The position numbers and the translations under genes were made by a program. From the NCBI GenBank assembly GCA_016903655.1, contig JADQBC010000011.1:1-42445 (forward strand): a DNA stretch of 42,445 nucleotides, read 5' to 3'. Position 1 is the first letter of the stretch. Every line of letters begins with the position of its first letter. The notes beneath the pieces were generated by a model. The model searched no databases. It had not been told where the DNA came from and saw only the letters and a list, made by a program, of their open reading frames with translations. Origin of the DNA: Gomphosphaeria aponina SAG 52.96 = DSM 107014 (lineage in GTDB: Bacteria; Cyanobacteriota; Cyanobacteriia; Cyanobacteriales; Gomphosphaeriaceae). Positions 7,221 through 16,050 of this stretch are shown one piece after another.

Positions 7221-7467
7221 TGATGGAAAAATTATTACTCACCACCACAAACTAATCATAGTCAATCACATAATCATAAAAATCATAGTACAGACAATGG
7301 GGGGAGGGAATGGCAGATGGAAAACTTATTACTCACCACCAACAACAAAACTATGATTAAATGATTAAATGATTACTATGATGGAAAACTTATTACTCAC
7401 CACCACAAACTAATCATAGTCAATCACATAATCATAAAAATCATAGTCCAGACAATGGGGGAGGGAA
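7221..7467. repeat. About 89-bp direct duplication
   Basis: TGATGGAAAA followed by TTATTACTCACCACCACAAAC and on through CATAGTCCAGACAATGGGGG occurs at about 7221-7309 and again at 7379-7467, with only a few differences. The spacer holds ACAAAACTATGATTAAATG, which also occurs, interrupted, at 6012-6031 and 6950-6961. Confidence 0.85.
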
Positions 7468-7576
7468 GGGGTAATCATAGCCCATAAACAAGAAAAAAAA
7501 TAAGAGCCGAAAATCCGCATAAAAACCACCAACCTGCACGAAGGATAATTATATAAACCAAAGGAAAAGAATAACC

Positions 7577-10500
7577 ATGAACAATCCAGAACAACGTCAA
7601 GAAGCCTACCTGGCGCTTATCCAAGCATTCCTTCAATGTGAAAATGATGAGCAAATAAATACCTTACTGGGTGAATACCACCAGTTAATTGATTTTCCCT
7701 TTCTCCAAACCATATACGCATTTGCACAACAAACAGAAGATGAAAACCAAGGAAACTTTCTCAAAAACATCATCAACTCATTAAGTGAATATCTCCTCAA
7801 ACAGCGAATAAGTTTTTTAATGGAAATACTCAGAAAAATACAAGAAAGTAACGCAGAAAAAGCCTCAGTTTATCCTATTTTAAAACAAAACCTCAACCAA
7901 ATAGATGAATTACTGGGTTTAGCTCTGCAAAATTGGTGGGAAAATAACTCCCCTAACTGGAAAGAAGAAGTGAAAAAAAGTATTGTTAATGTTATTGGCA
8001 ATTTTAGTAACTTAATGCAGGGATTTACTCATAATCAACCTGTATGTTTAGAAATTGCCATTATGGTTTATGGCATAGTAGAGACATTTTATACCCGTGA
8101 TAATTTTCCCATTGAATGGGCAAGTACACAAAATAATTTGGGCAATGCTTACCATGATAGAATAAAAGGGGATAAAGCAGAAAATCTAGAAATTGCCATT
8201 AAATCTTATGATAATGCTTTAATAGTTTATACCCGTGATAATTTTCCCATTCAATGGGCAATGACACAAAATAATTTGGGTTCTGCCTACTTACATAGAA
8301 TAAAAGGGGATAAAGCAGAAAATCTAGAAAATTCCATTAATTCTTTAAACAATGCTTTAATAGTAAGAACCCGTGATAATTTTCCCATTGAATGGGCAGA
8401 AACACAAAATAATTTGGGCAATGCTTACTTATATAGAATAAAAGGGGATAAAGCAGAAAATCTAGAAATTGCCATTAAATCTTATGATAATGCTTTAAAA
8501 GTAAGAACCCCTGATAATTTTCCCATTGATTGGGCAGATACACAAAATAATTTGGGAAATGCCTACAGTAATAGAATAAAAGGGGATAAAGCAGAAAATC
8601 TAGAAAATGCCATTAAATCTTATAACAATGCTTTAATAGTAAAAACCCCTGATAATTTTCCCATTGATTGGGCAGGTACACAAAATAATTTGGCAACTGC
8701 TTACAGTGATAGAATAAAAGAGGATAAGGCAGAAAATCTCGAAAATGCTATTAAATCTTTAAATAATGCTTTAAAAGTTTATACCCGTGATAATTTTCCC
8801 ATTGAATGGGCAGGTACACAACATAATTTGGGATCTGCTTACGATGATAGAATAGAAGGGGATAAAGCAGAAAATCTAGAAATTGCCATTAAATCTTATG
8901 AAAATGCTTTAAAAGTTTATACCCGTGATAATTTTCCCATTGAATGGGCAGGGACACAAAATAATTTGGCAACTGCTTACAGTCATAGAATAAAAGGGGA
9001 TAAGGCAGAAAATCTCGAAAATGCTATTAAATCTTATCATAATGCTTTAAAAGTTTATACCCCTGATAATTTTCCCATTGAATGTTTAGGAACCAGCAAA
9101 AACTTAGGCAACTTAGCATTTAAAGAAGGAAACTGGCAATTAGCTATTCAAGCATATAGTGAAGGAATAGAAGCAGTAGAAATATCCCGTAGTCAAGCCC
9201 AAAAAGACGATCGCCGCCAGGAAATATTAGCTGATGCTATCAATATATATGCTAATTTGGTGCAATGTGCCATAAATGAAGGTCAATTGGATTTAGCCCT
9301 AACCACGGTGGAGCGCTCCCGTAGTCGCTATTTAGTAGATTTAATGGCAAGTAAAGATTTATATAAGGATGCAGAAATACCTCCCCAAGTGCAAGCATTA
9401 TTACTTAAATTAGAGGCAAAAAATCAAGAAATTCATCAATATCGCCAAAACCCTGAAGGAAATGGGACAAAAGAAGGCGCAACCCGAAGTAACCGAGCAG
9501 CATTAAAAGCAAAAACTGAAAAAATTGCCCAATTAGAGAAAGAATGGACAGGGATACATGAAGAAATTCGTCAATATGACCCAGTATTAGCGGGATTGAC
9601 AAAAGTAGAGCCACTAAATATTAATGAGTTACAAGCCTTAATTCACCAACCCAGTCAAGGTATTTTGAGCTTTTATACAACTAAAGAAGACACCCATATT
9701 TTTGTTTTGCGCCAAGATAAAATTACAGTTCATACTTGCAAAGGAGAGGGTGTAGGAAATTTGCAAAATTGGATAAGGGAAAATTGGTTAATACCTTATT
9801 TAGAAAATAGAAAGAACAATAAATGGCAGAATAATATTAACTCATTTATGGGGAAATTAGCCGATCGCTTGCAAATTAACCAATTAATTAAGGAGCATTT
9901 AGTGGGAATAGAAGAATTAATAATTATTCCCCATCTTTACTTACATTTAATTCCTTTTAGCATTTTACCAATTAATCTTGATCCCCCCCAACCCCCCCAA
10001 CCCCCCTTGGAAAGGGGGGAGTTAGAAGAAAATCCCCCCCTTGGTAAGGGGGGGCTGGGGGGGTTTCTCACAAAATCAGGGGAAACAAGAGCAAATCCAG
10101 ATTTAGATGATATAAGCGATGACGAAAACAATTCAAACAAAGAAACCCCAACAGAAATATTAGGGGAAAAATATCTTATTCGCACCCAAAGCAGTTGTCA
10201 AATATTGAATTATTGTGAGCAAAGAAAACCCATAGAAGAGCAAAAATTCGGCATAGTAGAAGATGCAACAGAAGACTTACCATTTACCAATTATGAATGT
10301 GAAACCATTGCTCAAATGTATCAAATACCCGAAGAATATCGCTTAAAATGGTCAGAAAAAGCTACTGTGAATAATTATCAAAAACTATTACCCCTTATTT
10401 CCAGCCTGCACTCCTCCCACCATGCACAAAGTCGCCTTGACGATCCGTTACAATCAGCGATAAAATTAGCAGATGGAGATATTAACCTGGGGCAAATTAT

Positions 10501-11062
10501 GCTGTGGCGTTATGAAAACCTCAATGAAGTTTTCCTTTCCTGCTGTGAAACTGGGGTAGGAGTAATGAAAAACCTAAATGATGATATTCTTACTTTAGGG
10601 GCAGGTTTTTTATGTGCAGGAGCGAGGGCAGTTATTACCACTTTATGGTCAGTAGATGACTTAGCCACCTCCTTATTTACTATTTTTTATTATGAACAAC
10701 GTAACCAAGGAAAAAACCGCCCCACCGCCTTACAAGCTGCACAAAATAAACTGCGTAACCTCTCCAAAGAAGAGTTTAATAATGAATATGCTCCCGTCAT
10801 GCAAAAAATCTTAAAAACCAGGATGAATGTATATCGTAAAAAAGCTTATGAAGCAAAACAAAAAATGAATGAATATCCAATAAACTCCCCAGAATATGAA
10901 CATTATAAACAAGAAAGCGATCGCTATGAAAAACTAGGCATAGAAACCTACTTAAAAGTAGAAAAAAAATATCTGCCACATTTGGCAGCAAAATGTAAAC
11001 AAGAGCGCCCATTTTCCCATCCAGTATATTGGTCAGGTTTTGTTTGTCAAGGATTAGAGTAA
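7577..11062 (+). CDS. TPR-CHAT protease (caspase-like), large
   Basis: 1161 residues. The N-terminal 170 are helical. Residues about 172-500 hold seven near-identical 46-residue TPR-type repeats, each with DNFPIEWAGTQNNLG and GDKAENLENAIKSY, plus an eighth degenerate one. A linker with a coiled part (about 590-670) follows, then a CHAT domain (about 680-1161). The His-Cys pair looks intact: SLHSSHHAQ (H948/H949) and FLSCCETG (C990), corresponding to the usual H-A/G and SACETG motifs. CHAT proteins are caspase/separase-related peptidases, several known in bacterial cell-death and defence systems. A proline/glycine-rich insert (PPQPPQPPLERGELEENPPL, about residues 803-829) breaks the CHAT domain. 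A ribosome-binding site (AAAGGAAAAG) precedes the ATG. It is the likely effector of locus 1. Confidence 0.88.
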   Translation: MNNPEQRQEAYLALIQAFLQCENDEQINTLLGEYHQLIDFPFLQTIYAFAQQTEDENQGNFLKNIINSLSEYLLKQRISFLMEILRKIQESNAEKASVYPILKQNLNQIDELLGLALQNWWENNSPNWKEEVKKSIVNVIGNFSNLMQGFTHNQPVCLEIAIMVYGIVETFYTRDNFPIEWASTQNNLGNAYHDRIKGDKAENLEIAIKSYDNALIVYTRDNFPIQWAMTQNNLGSAYLHRIKGDKAENLENSINSLNNALIVRTRDNFPIEWAETQNNLGNAYLYRIKGDKAENLEIAIKSYDNALKVRTPDNFPIDWADTQNNLGNAYSNRIKGDKAENLENAIKSYNNALIVKTPDNFPIDWAGTQNNLATAYSDRIKEDKAENLENAIKSLNNALKVYTRDNFPIEWAGTQHNLGSAYDDRIEGDKAENLEIAIKSYENALKVYTRDNFPIEWAGTQNNLATAYSHRIKGDKAENLENAIKSYHNALKVYTPDNFPIECLGTSKNLGNLAFKEGNWQLAIQAYSEGIEAVEISRSQAQKDDRRQEILADAINIYANLVQCAINEGQLDLALTTVERSRSRYLVDLMASKDLYKDAEIPPQVQALLLKLEAKNQEIHQYRQNPEGNGTKEGATRSNRAALKAKTEKIAQLEKEWTGIHEEIRQYDPVLAGLTKVEPLNINELQALIHQPSQGILSFYTTKEDTHIFVLRQDKITVHTCKGEGVGNLQNWIRENWLIPYLENRKNNKWQNNINSFMGKLADRLQINQLIKEHLVGIEELIIIPHLYLHLIPFSILPINLDPPQPPQPPLERGELEENPPLGKGGLGGFLTKSGETRANPDLDDISDDENNSNKETPTEILGEKYLIRTQSSCQILNYCEQRKPIEEQKFGIVEDATEDLPFTNYECETIAQMYQIPEEYRLKWSEKATVNNYQKLLPLISSLHSSHHAQSRLDDPLQSAIKLADGDINLGQIMLWRYENLNEVFLSCCETGVGVMKNLNDDILTLGAGFLCAGARAVITTLWSVDDLATSLFTIFYYEQRNQGKNRPTALQAAQNKLRNLSKEEFNNEYAPVMQKILKTRMNVYRKKAYEAKQKMNEYPINSPEYEHYKQESDRYEKLGIETYLKVEKKYLPHLAAKCKQERPFSHPVYWSGFVCQGLE
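8090..9075 (+). repeat. 138-bp coding tandem repeat (seven copies)
   Basis: The TPR units of the CHAT protein are nearly identical at DNA level: GATAATTTTCCCATTGA recurs every 138 nt, as does GATAAAGCAGAAAATCT. Silent positions are conserved too, so the array expanded or was homogenised recently. The variable positions fall mainly at residues after NNLGNAY and at the repeat junctions. Confidence 0.85.
9983..10063 (+). repeat. C/G-rich insert in the CHAT coding region
   Basis: CCCCCCTTGGAAAGGGGGG and CCCCCCCTTGGTAAGGGGGGG are two palindromes like those inside family A elements, but the family A ends are absent. The insert is read in frame as a Pro/Gly-rich peptide between ILPIN and the later GEKYLIRTQSS, where ordinary CHAT domains are continuous. 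Confidence 0.65.
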
Positions 11063-11201
11063 TAATGAGGAGCGTACAGTTACAGGAAAAACTGGAGGAG
11101 AAGGCGATCGCATTTTTTGTTGATATAGGGTCAATATCAAGCCATAACGCCAAGAATTTACAGTGCCATAAACCGTAGAAAAGCCAACAGTCTGCATATA
11201 T

Positions 11202-11387
11202 TAGACATGAGTGCGAAACCGTAAAAAACCCCACCCCAACCCTCCCCTTGCCAAGGGTCCGGAGCCCTACATTCCAAGCATTTCTCCCCCCCGCGGGTTC
11301 GGTCCGGAGCCCTACATTCCAAGCATTTCTCCCCCCCGAGCCCGCGGGGGGGTAGGGGGGGTTAACACTACTTTCGCAAAAAGTCTA
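11202..11387 (+). mobile_element. Family A palindromic element, copy A4
   Basis: It runs from TAGACATGAGTGCGAAACC to TTTCGCAAAAAGTCTA. The interior contains a duplicated block (GGAGCCCTACATTCCAAGCA occurs twice). The gap from 11063 to the element is about 140 nt of unremarkable DNA with one GGCGATCGC. The element ends next to the stop codon of the radical SAM gene (11389). Confidence 0.75.
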
Positions 11388-11388
11388 T

Positions 11389-12018
11389 TCACTCCTCAGT
11401 CAACCCCATTTGGCCCCAGAATCCCGTAATTATCCTTGAGCCATCCTTTAACACATGAATTTCCACCTGGTCACTCGCCCAGTTTACCTGAGCTGAAAAA
11501 GCAGGATTGAAAACCCGCACCCGCTGATTACGGGAAGAAACAGGAGATTCTGGGGAATGAATTGCCTGAGAGTCCACATAAGGCCCATCTACCAGAATAT
11601 CCAACTGTGATAATAAATCTTGCGCCCCTCGAGGAGCTTTGGGAGATTGTAACTCTTCCAAAGTAAAGCCACTAAAAGACATGACATTTTTTCCTGCTGC
11701 TTTAAGTTTACTGGCTACTTCAGCCAAAGCTGGTGCTTGCCAAAAAGGTTCACCACCTGAAAATGTCACCCCTTCATTGTGAGGGTTTGCGAGAATTTTC
11801 CCCACCAGCTCATCAATAGAAATCAACTGATTTATTTCAAAAGACCAAGAAGCGGGATTAAAACACCCAGGACATTCTCGCTTGCAGCCCTGTACCCAGA
11901 CAACAGCGCGACATCCTGGCCCATTTACTCCCGATTCATCCACATAGCCCATCATGTTTACATATCCTGGAGGAATTTCTACTGGAGTTGGTGAGGCGTA
12001 GTTAGTTTGCTTCGTCAT
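11389..12018 (-). CDS. NrdG-like radical SAM activating protein
   Basis: 209 residues. The radical SAM cluster motif CKRECPGC (C45, C49, C52) is present, followed by VTFSGGEPFWQ (residues about 84-94), the SAM-binding GGEP. The family comprises 4Fe-4S proteins related to the activase of anaerobic ribonucleotide reductase and to other glycyl-radical activases. It would use a [4Fe-4S] cluster and SAM to make a 5'-deoxyadenosyl radical. The usual partner reductase is not in the window, so the substrate is unknown. The C-terminus extends about 50 residues past the domain. It is followed in transcription direction by family A copy A4. Confidence 0.8.
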   Translation of the reverse strand: MTKQTNYASPTPVEIPPGYVNMMGYVDESGVNGPGCRAVVWVQGCKRECPGCFNPASWSFEINQLISIDELVGKILANPHNEGVTFSGGEPFWQAPALAEVASKLKAAGKNVMSFSGFTLEELQSPKAPRGAQDLLSQLDILVDGPYVDSQAIHSPESPVSSRNQRVRVFNPAFSAQVNWASDQVEIHVLKDGSRIITGFWGQMGLTEE

Positions 12019-12043
12019 TTCGTCTTATGGATGATACTGTTAG

Positions 12044-12532
12044 TCATTCATTAACTTTTAACCATTCTAACACTACTACCGATGGTACTTTCAATTCTAA
12101 GGATTGATTATTTAGAGGTAGGGAAAGACGAAGGGATAAATTGGGGGAAAGTTCAGTTATAATTTCCGTGAAGTCATATTGCCCCACATTGGGAGCAGGT
12201 GCAAGTTGAGCAAACATATCTTCAGCACTTTTAATTTCACTTCCCACTGCAATTATTAAAGGTTGAGGATGGGAAAACTCCACATTTCCAGGAAACCCCA
12301 CCAGTCGCAGACTAACACTGGCAGAATGATCAGGTTTTACCCGTTTAAAAAGAACTACCTGCCACGAATTACCCTCAAAATCTTGTAAAGTATGGCGAGA
12401 TTGAATTAATACTTGTCCTGGTGCTTCTTCTGTCTCGCGAATCGAAGCGAGAACAGGTGAAGAGAAGAATATGTTGAGTGAGAGTAGTAATATAATTACT
12501 AACAACAAAAATGTTTTAAGGTGAGAGAACAT
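12044..12532 (-). CDS. DUF3122 family exported protein
   Basis: 162 residues. The N-terminal hydrophobic segment (residues 8-30) ending VLA-S is a signal peptide. The mature part begins IRETEEAPGQVLIQSRHTLQ and contains SWQVVLFKRV and SLRLVGFPG, typical of the cyanobacterial DUF3122 family. Function is unknown; location is predicted periplasmic or thylakoid lumenal. Its stop is 25 nt upstream of the start of the NrdG-like gene, so the two may share a transcript. The region from 12533 to 12638 separates it from the divergent response regulator. Confidence 0.8.
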   Translation of the reverse strand: MFSHLKTFLLLVIILLLSLNIFFSSPVLASIRETEEAPGQVLIQSRHTLQDFEGNSWQVVLFKRVKPDHSASVSLRLVGFPGNVEFSHPQPLIIAVGSEIKSAEDMFAQLAPAPNVGQYDFTEIITELSPNLSLRLSLPLNNQSLELKVPSVVVLEWLKVNE

Positions 12533-12638
12533 AATTTGAAAGCCAACAGGGATAAAATTGCTGATTGGATTGTGAGTTAATTATATAACTAAAAAGAGGT
12601 TTGGCTAAAATAGCAGGAAAAAGGAAAAAGCAGGAATC

Positions 12639-13994
12639 GTGAAACTTTTGCTGGTGGAAGATGATACAGGCTTTGCTGACCTAGTGCAGAAGACTCTAAC
12701 CAGTCAGAAATATTTAGTAGATGTAGCAACAGACGGTCAGATGGGCATGGAATTAGCAGAATTATTTCAATATGATTTAATTTTGCTAGATTTAATGTTG
12801 CCAGAGTTAGATGGGATCAGCTTATGTAAAGAGAGGCGGAGGAGAGGCGATCGCACGCCAATTTTGCTTGTTACCGCCCAAGATGGTAGCACAGAAAAAG
12901 TAGCAGCATTAGATGCGGGAGCGGATGATTATCTGGTGAAACCCTTTGATTTATCAGAATTGTTAGCAAGAATTAGAGCATTACTGCGACGGGGAAATGA
13001 TTCCCTCTCACCATTATTACAATGGGGAGAGTTGTGCCTTGATCCCAGTAATTTGGAAGTAAGATATCAACAGGAATTGCTCCATTTAACGGCAAAAGAA
13101 TACTCACTGCTAGAGTTATTTTTGCGCCATCCCCAACGAATATTTAGTAAAAATGCCCTTCTAGATCATCTTTGGTCATTTGAAGAACCACCTTCAGAGG
13201 GAGCAGTGAGAACCCAAATAAAAGGTTTGCGGCAAAAACTGAAAAAAGCTGGCATAAAAGAAGATTTAGTTGAAACAATTTATGGGCTGGGTTATCGATT
13301 AAATTTTCAAGAAATATCACCAACTCCTAAAGAAAAGGAAAAGAGACAAGAAATTATTTCAAGCTTAACTGCCTTATGGGAAGAGCATCAACCAAAGTAT
13401 CTCCAACGCCTTAAACTGTTAGAAGAAAATTTACTAGCAGGAAAACGTCAAGAAGCAATAAAAGAAGCACACACCTTAATTGGGTCATTAGGGAGTTTTG
13501 GGTTAAAAGAAACTGCTCATAAGTGTCGCCAACTTGAAAAAATGTTGCACTCAGGAGAAGAAGAGAAGCTCGAAGAGATCCTGTTTTTAGTGCGCCAAGA
13601 AATAGAACTAGCAAATAATTCCCCCATTAGTAAAGCGCAACAAGTATTAATTATGGATGAAGATACACAAGTAAGAGAAATTATTAGCAACTTACTAACT
13701 CCTTGGGGGTTGAAGCTCACCTTTTTAAGCAACATAAAAAAGGTCAGAGATGCTCTTAAGCAATCAATTCCTGATTTACTTATTTTCGACCAGAAAATGG
13801 GCGGTATTCATTTGTGTCAAGAAGTGCGCCATGACGATCGCACCCGCAAACTCCCAATATTGTTACTCTCCCCAGACACAAAACCGCAAACAGTATATTG
13901 TATATTTGCAGCAGGGGCGGATGATTATGTGCAGAAACCAATTATTGCACCAGAATTAATTGCTCGCGTGGTGAAGAGCTTGCAACTTAAATAA
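12639..13994 (+). CDS. Hybrid response regulator: REC - OmpR wHTH - Hpt - REC
   Basis: 451 residues, GTG start with a purine-rich AAGCAGGAAT upstream. Residues 1-115 form a receiver (acidic pair D8/D9, phosphoacceptor D51 in LILLDLMLPELDG, K101). Residues about 127-224 form an OmpR/PhoB winged helix (LTAKEYSLLELFLRHP, VRTQIKGLRQKLKK, YGLGYRLNF). Residues about 240-325 form a histidine phosphotransfer helix bundle with EAHTLIGSLGSFGL (H278). Residues about 335-451 are a second, more diverged receiver (D384 in LLIFDQKMGG). It is therefore a DNA-binding regulator that can both receive and relay phosphate. No sensor kinase is nearby. The small CheY-like gene starts 92 nt downstream. Confidence 0.9.
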   Translation: MKLLLVEDDTGFADLVQKTLTSQKYLVDVATDGQMGMELAELFQYDLILLDLMLPELDGISLCKERRRRGDRTPILLVTAQDGSTEKVAALDAGADDYLVKPFDLSELLARIRALLRRGNDSLSPLLQWGELCLDPSNLEVRYQQELLHLTAKEYSLLELFLRHPQRIFSKNALLDHLWSFEEPPSEGAVRTQIKGLRQKLKKAGIKEDLVETIYGLGYRLNFQEISPTPKEKEKRQEIISSLTALWEEHQPKYLQRLKLLEENLLAGKRQEAIKEAHTLIGSLGSFGLKETAHKCRQLEKMLHSGEEEKLEEILFLVRQEIELANNSPISKAQQVLIMDEDTQVREIISNLLTPWGLKLTFLSNIKKVRDALKQSIPDLLIFDQKMGGIHLCQEVRHDDRTRKLPILLLSPDTKPQTVYCIFAAGADDYVQKPIIAPELIARVVKSLQLK

Positions 13995-14086
13995 AAAAAA
14001 GTGATATAATTTAATTAAAGGGCAAAAAAAAGTGGCAAGTTAAACTAACAAAGACAAGAAAATTAAAGTAAAGGAAATCACTATCT

Positions 14087-14470
14087 GTGATTACAAGAAA
14101 AACAATTTTGGTAATTGACGATGATGATGGTCTGCGAGAAATTATAAAATTATCGCTGTCAACACTAGCAGGCTGGGAGGTGATCACCGCTGGTTCAGGA
14201 AAAGAGGGGTTAAGCAAAGCAGCAACAGAACAGCCAGATGCTATCCTGCTGGATATGGTCCTACCAGAAATGGATGGTTTGACCATTTGGCGAGAGTTAG
14301 CTGCTAAAGAGGCAACAAAGCATATTCCCACCATATTCTTAACAGCCTCTGCTGATGTTAAAGAAGTAAAACAGTTGCTCTCAGAAGGAGAAATCAAGGC
14401 GATCGCCAAACCTCTCACCCCAGATCAATTAGTTTCCCAGATCCGTAAAATTCTCCACTGGAAAGAGTGA
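14087..14470 (+). CDS. CheY-like single-domain response regulator
   Basis: 127 residues, GTG start with AAAGGAAA upstream. It is a stand-alone receiver: D11-D14 in LVIDDDDG, phosphoacceptor D56 in AILLDMVLPEMDG, Thr/Ala at FLTAS and Lys in AIAKPLTPDQL. There is no output domain. Being downstream of the Hpt-containing hybrid regulator, it may exchange phosphate with H278 of that protein. This is inferred from position only. Confidence 0.9.
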   Translation: MITRKTILVIDDDDGLREIIKLSLSTLAGWEVITAGSGKEGLSKAATEQPDAILLDMVLPEMDGLTIWRELAAKEATKHIPTIFLTASADVKEVKQLLSEGEIKAIAKPLTPDQLVSQIRKILHWKE

Positions 14471-14608
14471 TCCCTCTCACAAAATCCTCACATTTATCCC
14501 CTAGAGTTAGAAGTGTGGTCAAGGGGGTTAAGCCTACTGTCATTTGGTCAGCCGAAGGTGGCAGGCAAATCCCTGAATTACATAAAAAAACTGTGGGTGG
14601 GAAATGTT

Positions 14609-14812
14609 ATGAATAATTGTCCTTGTTGCGCTGAACCTATGTTACGCCACATTCGCCATAACGAAATTTATTGGTATTGTTCTTCCTGTCATCAGGAAAT
14701 GCCCAATTTTACGGCATTAATTTTATCCAATAAAATCAGGAAAGAAACTGCTGTAATGAAGCAGAAAAATGCTCAAATTAATAAGCTGGAACTGAGTTAT
14801 CAATTTTCATAA
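14609..14812 (+). CDS. Small zinc-ribbon protein
   Basis: 67 residues from the ATG at 14609. An upstream in-frame start exists, but its extra 32 residues look non-coding. Two CxxC pairs, NCPCC and YCSSC, with RHIRHNEIYWYC between, form a rubredoxin-like zinc ribbon. The C-terminal tail is helical and basic. The function is unknown, and such short proteins often bind nucleic acid or protein. It follows the CheY-like gene on the same strand by 138 nt. Confidence 0.6.
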   Translation: MNNCPCCAEPMLRHIRHNEIYWYCSSCHQEMPNFTALILSNKIRKETAVMKQKNAQINKLELSYQFS

Positions 14813-15059
14813 TTTTTATGGAAGTAGGAAAATAAGTGAGTTGGGATGGGAAATTTTAAGAAAAAAATAATGAATTAAAACTTACAAGTGGTAGGGGAAG
14901 AAATTGGAAATTTGCGAAAAAAAATATCTGCTCACGCTCCATAAAATAAAAATAAAACAAACCTATTGACTGGTAGGATTTAAGGAAAGTAAGCCCCTTT
15001 CAAGGTCCCATCTGGCTAGTAGAGGTTATAATATGTGTGAGAACCTCATTTAGTTGGCT

Positions 15060-16013
15060 ATGGTAGGTAAGGTAAAAAAAACAAGATTGCTACTTAAAAA
15101 AGGGGATCAAGAAAGGCATTATTGGTTAACAGGAGTATTACGTTGTCGCGGCTCTGTTATTCCTGTTATTATTACCAGGGTAGTTTTATGTGCTTTGTTT
15201 GGGTTTTTAATTTCTTTCCTGCACTATTTAGGGTTTGATGTATCTCTACCAATTTTAAGTAGTATTTTCCCCAGTATTGTGTTAGGATTGCTGTTAGTAT
15301 TTCGGACAAATACAGCTTATGACCGCTTTTGGGAAGGGCGGAAATTGTGGGGAAATTTAATCAATAATGTCCGAAATTTTGCGCGCACAATTTGGATAAC
15401 AGTGGAGGAAAATAAAGAAAAAGATAGAGAGGAAAAAGTAGCTACTCTGCGTTTATTAGTGGCTTTTGCGGTGGCGCTGAAACTGCATTTGCGGGGAGAA
15501 AAAGTTAATAGTGAGTTAGCAGATTTAATGCCAAAAAAGTGGTATGAAAAGCTGAAGGAAATGAATAATCCGCCTTTAGAAGTGGCTTTTTGGATTGGAG
15601 ATTATCTTCAGAAACAGTATGAAAACAAGTGTATAAACGCTTATCAAATTACAGTAATGTTTAAGTTATTAGATAATATGGTAGATGTTTTGGGAGGGTG
15701 TGAGCGCATCAAAAAAACACCAATTCCCCTGGCATATTCCATTCATTTGAGGCAATTAATGTTGATTTATTGTCTAACTTTGCCTTTTCAAGTGGTGATG
15801 GAGTTTAATTGGTGGACGGGGGTAATAGTTGGAATAATTAGTTTTACGGTGTTTGGAATAGAAGCAATCGGAATTGAAATAGAAAATCCTTTCGGTTACG
15901 ATCCTAATGACTTACCGCTGGATGAAATTTGTGATACAATGGAAAAGAATATAGAAGATTTAATTAGTCTTGCTCCCTGTGTTAGACATTGGCGGCAAGA
16001 AGCGCTAGATTAG
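15060..16013 (+). CDS. Bestrophin-like (UPF0187) anion channel protein
   Basis: 317 residues from the ATG at 15060; a TTG two codons upstream is also possible. Typical of bacterial bestrophin homologues: several membrane segments (about residues 32-52, 58-78, 225-245 and 248-268), the motif VFRTNTAYDRFWEGRKLW near residue 80, and the C-terminal GIEIENPFGYDPNDLPLD. These proteins form pentameric anion or cation channels in the inner or thylakoid membrane. A TATAAT sequence at 15027-15032 could be a -10 box, but no matching -35 box was found. Confidence 0.85.
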   Translation: MVGKVKKTRLLLKKGDQERHYWLTGVLRCRGSVIPVIITRVVLCALFGFLISFLHYLGFDVSLPILSSIFPSIVLGLLLVFRTNTAYDRFWEGRKLWGNLINNVRNFARTIWITVEENKEKDREEKVATLRLLVAFAVALKLHLRGEKVNSELADLMPKKWYEKLKEMNNPPLEVAFWIGDYLQKQYENKCINAYQITVMFKLLDNMVDVLGGCERIKKTPIPLAYSIHLRQLMLIYCLTLPFQVVMEFNWWTGVIVGIISFTVFGIEAIGIEIENPFGYDPNDLPLDEICDTMEKNIEDLISLAPCVRHWRQEALD

Positions 16014-16050
16014 GTATATTAAAGAGAGAGTTATTCCGAGGGGAGAAGAG

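Larger units (their letters stand above)
6922..7576. other. Intergenic region of nested elements upstream of the TPR-CHAT gene
   Basis: 655 nt without a gene. It contains family A copy A3, family B copy B2 and a duplicated segment of about 90 bp. The last 100 nt (after 7470) look unique and should carry the promoter of the CHAT gene, though no clear -35/-10 pair stands out. Confidence 0.7.

Noticed and set aside
11211-11429. Pro-rich open reading frame across family A copy A4
   Set aside because: It is translated element sequence (the same NRKKPHPNPP peptide arises in A2 and A5) and has no ribosome-binding site.
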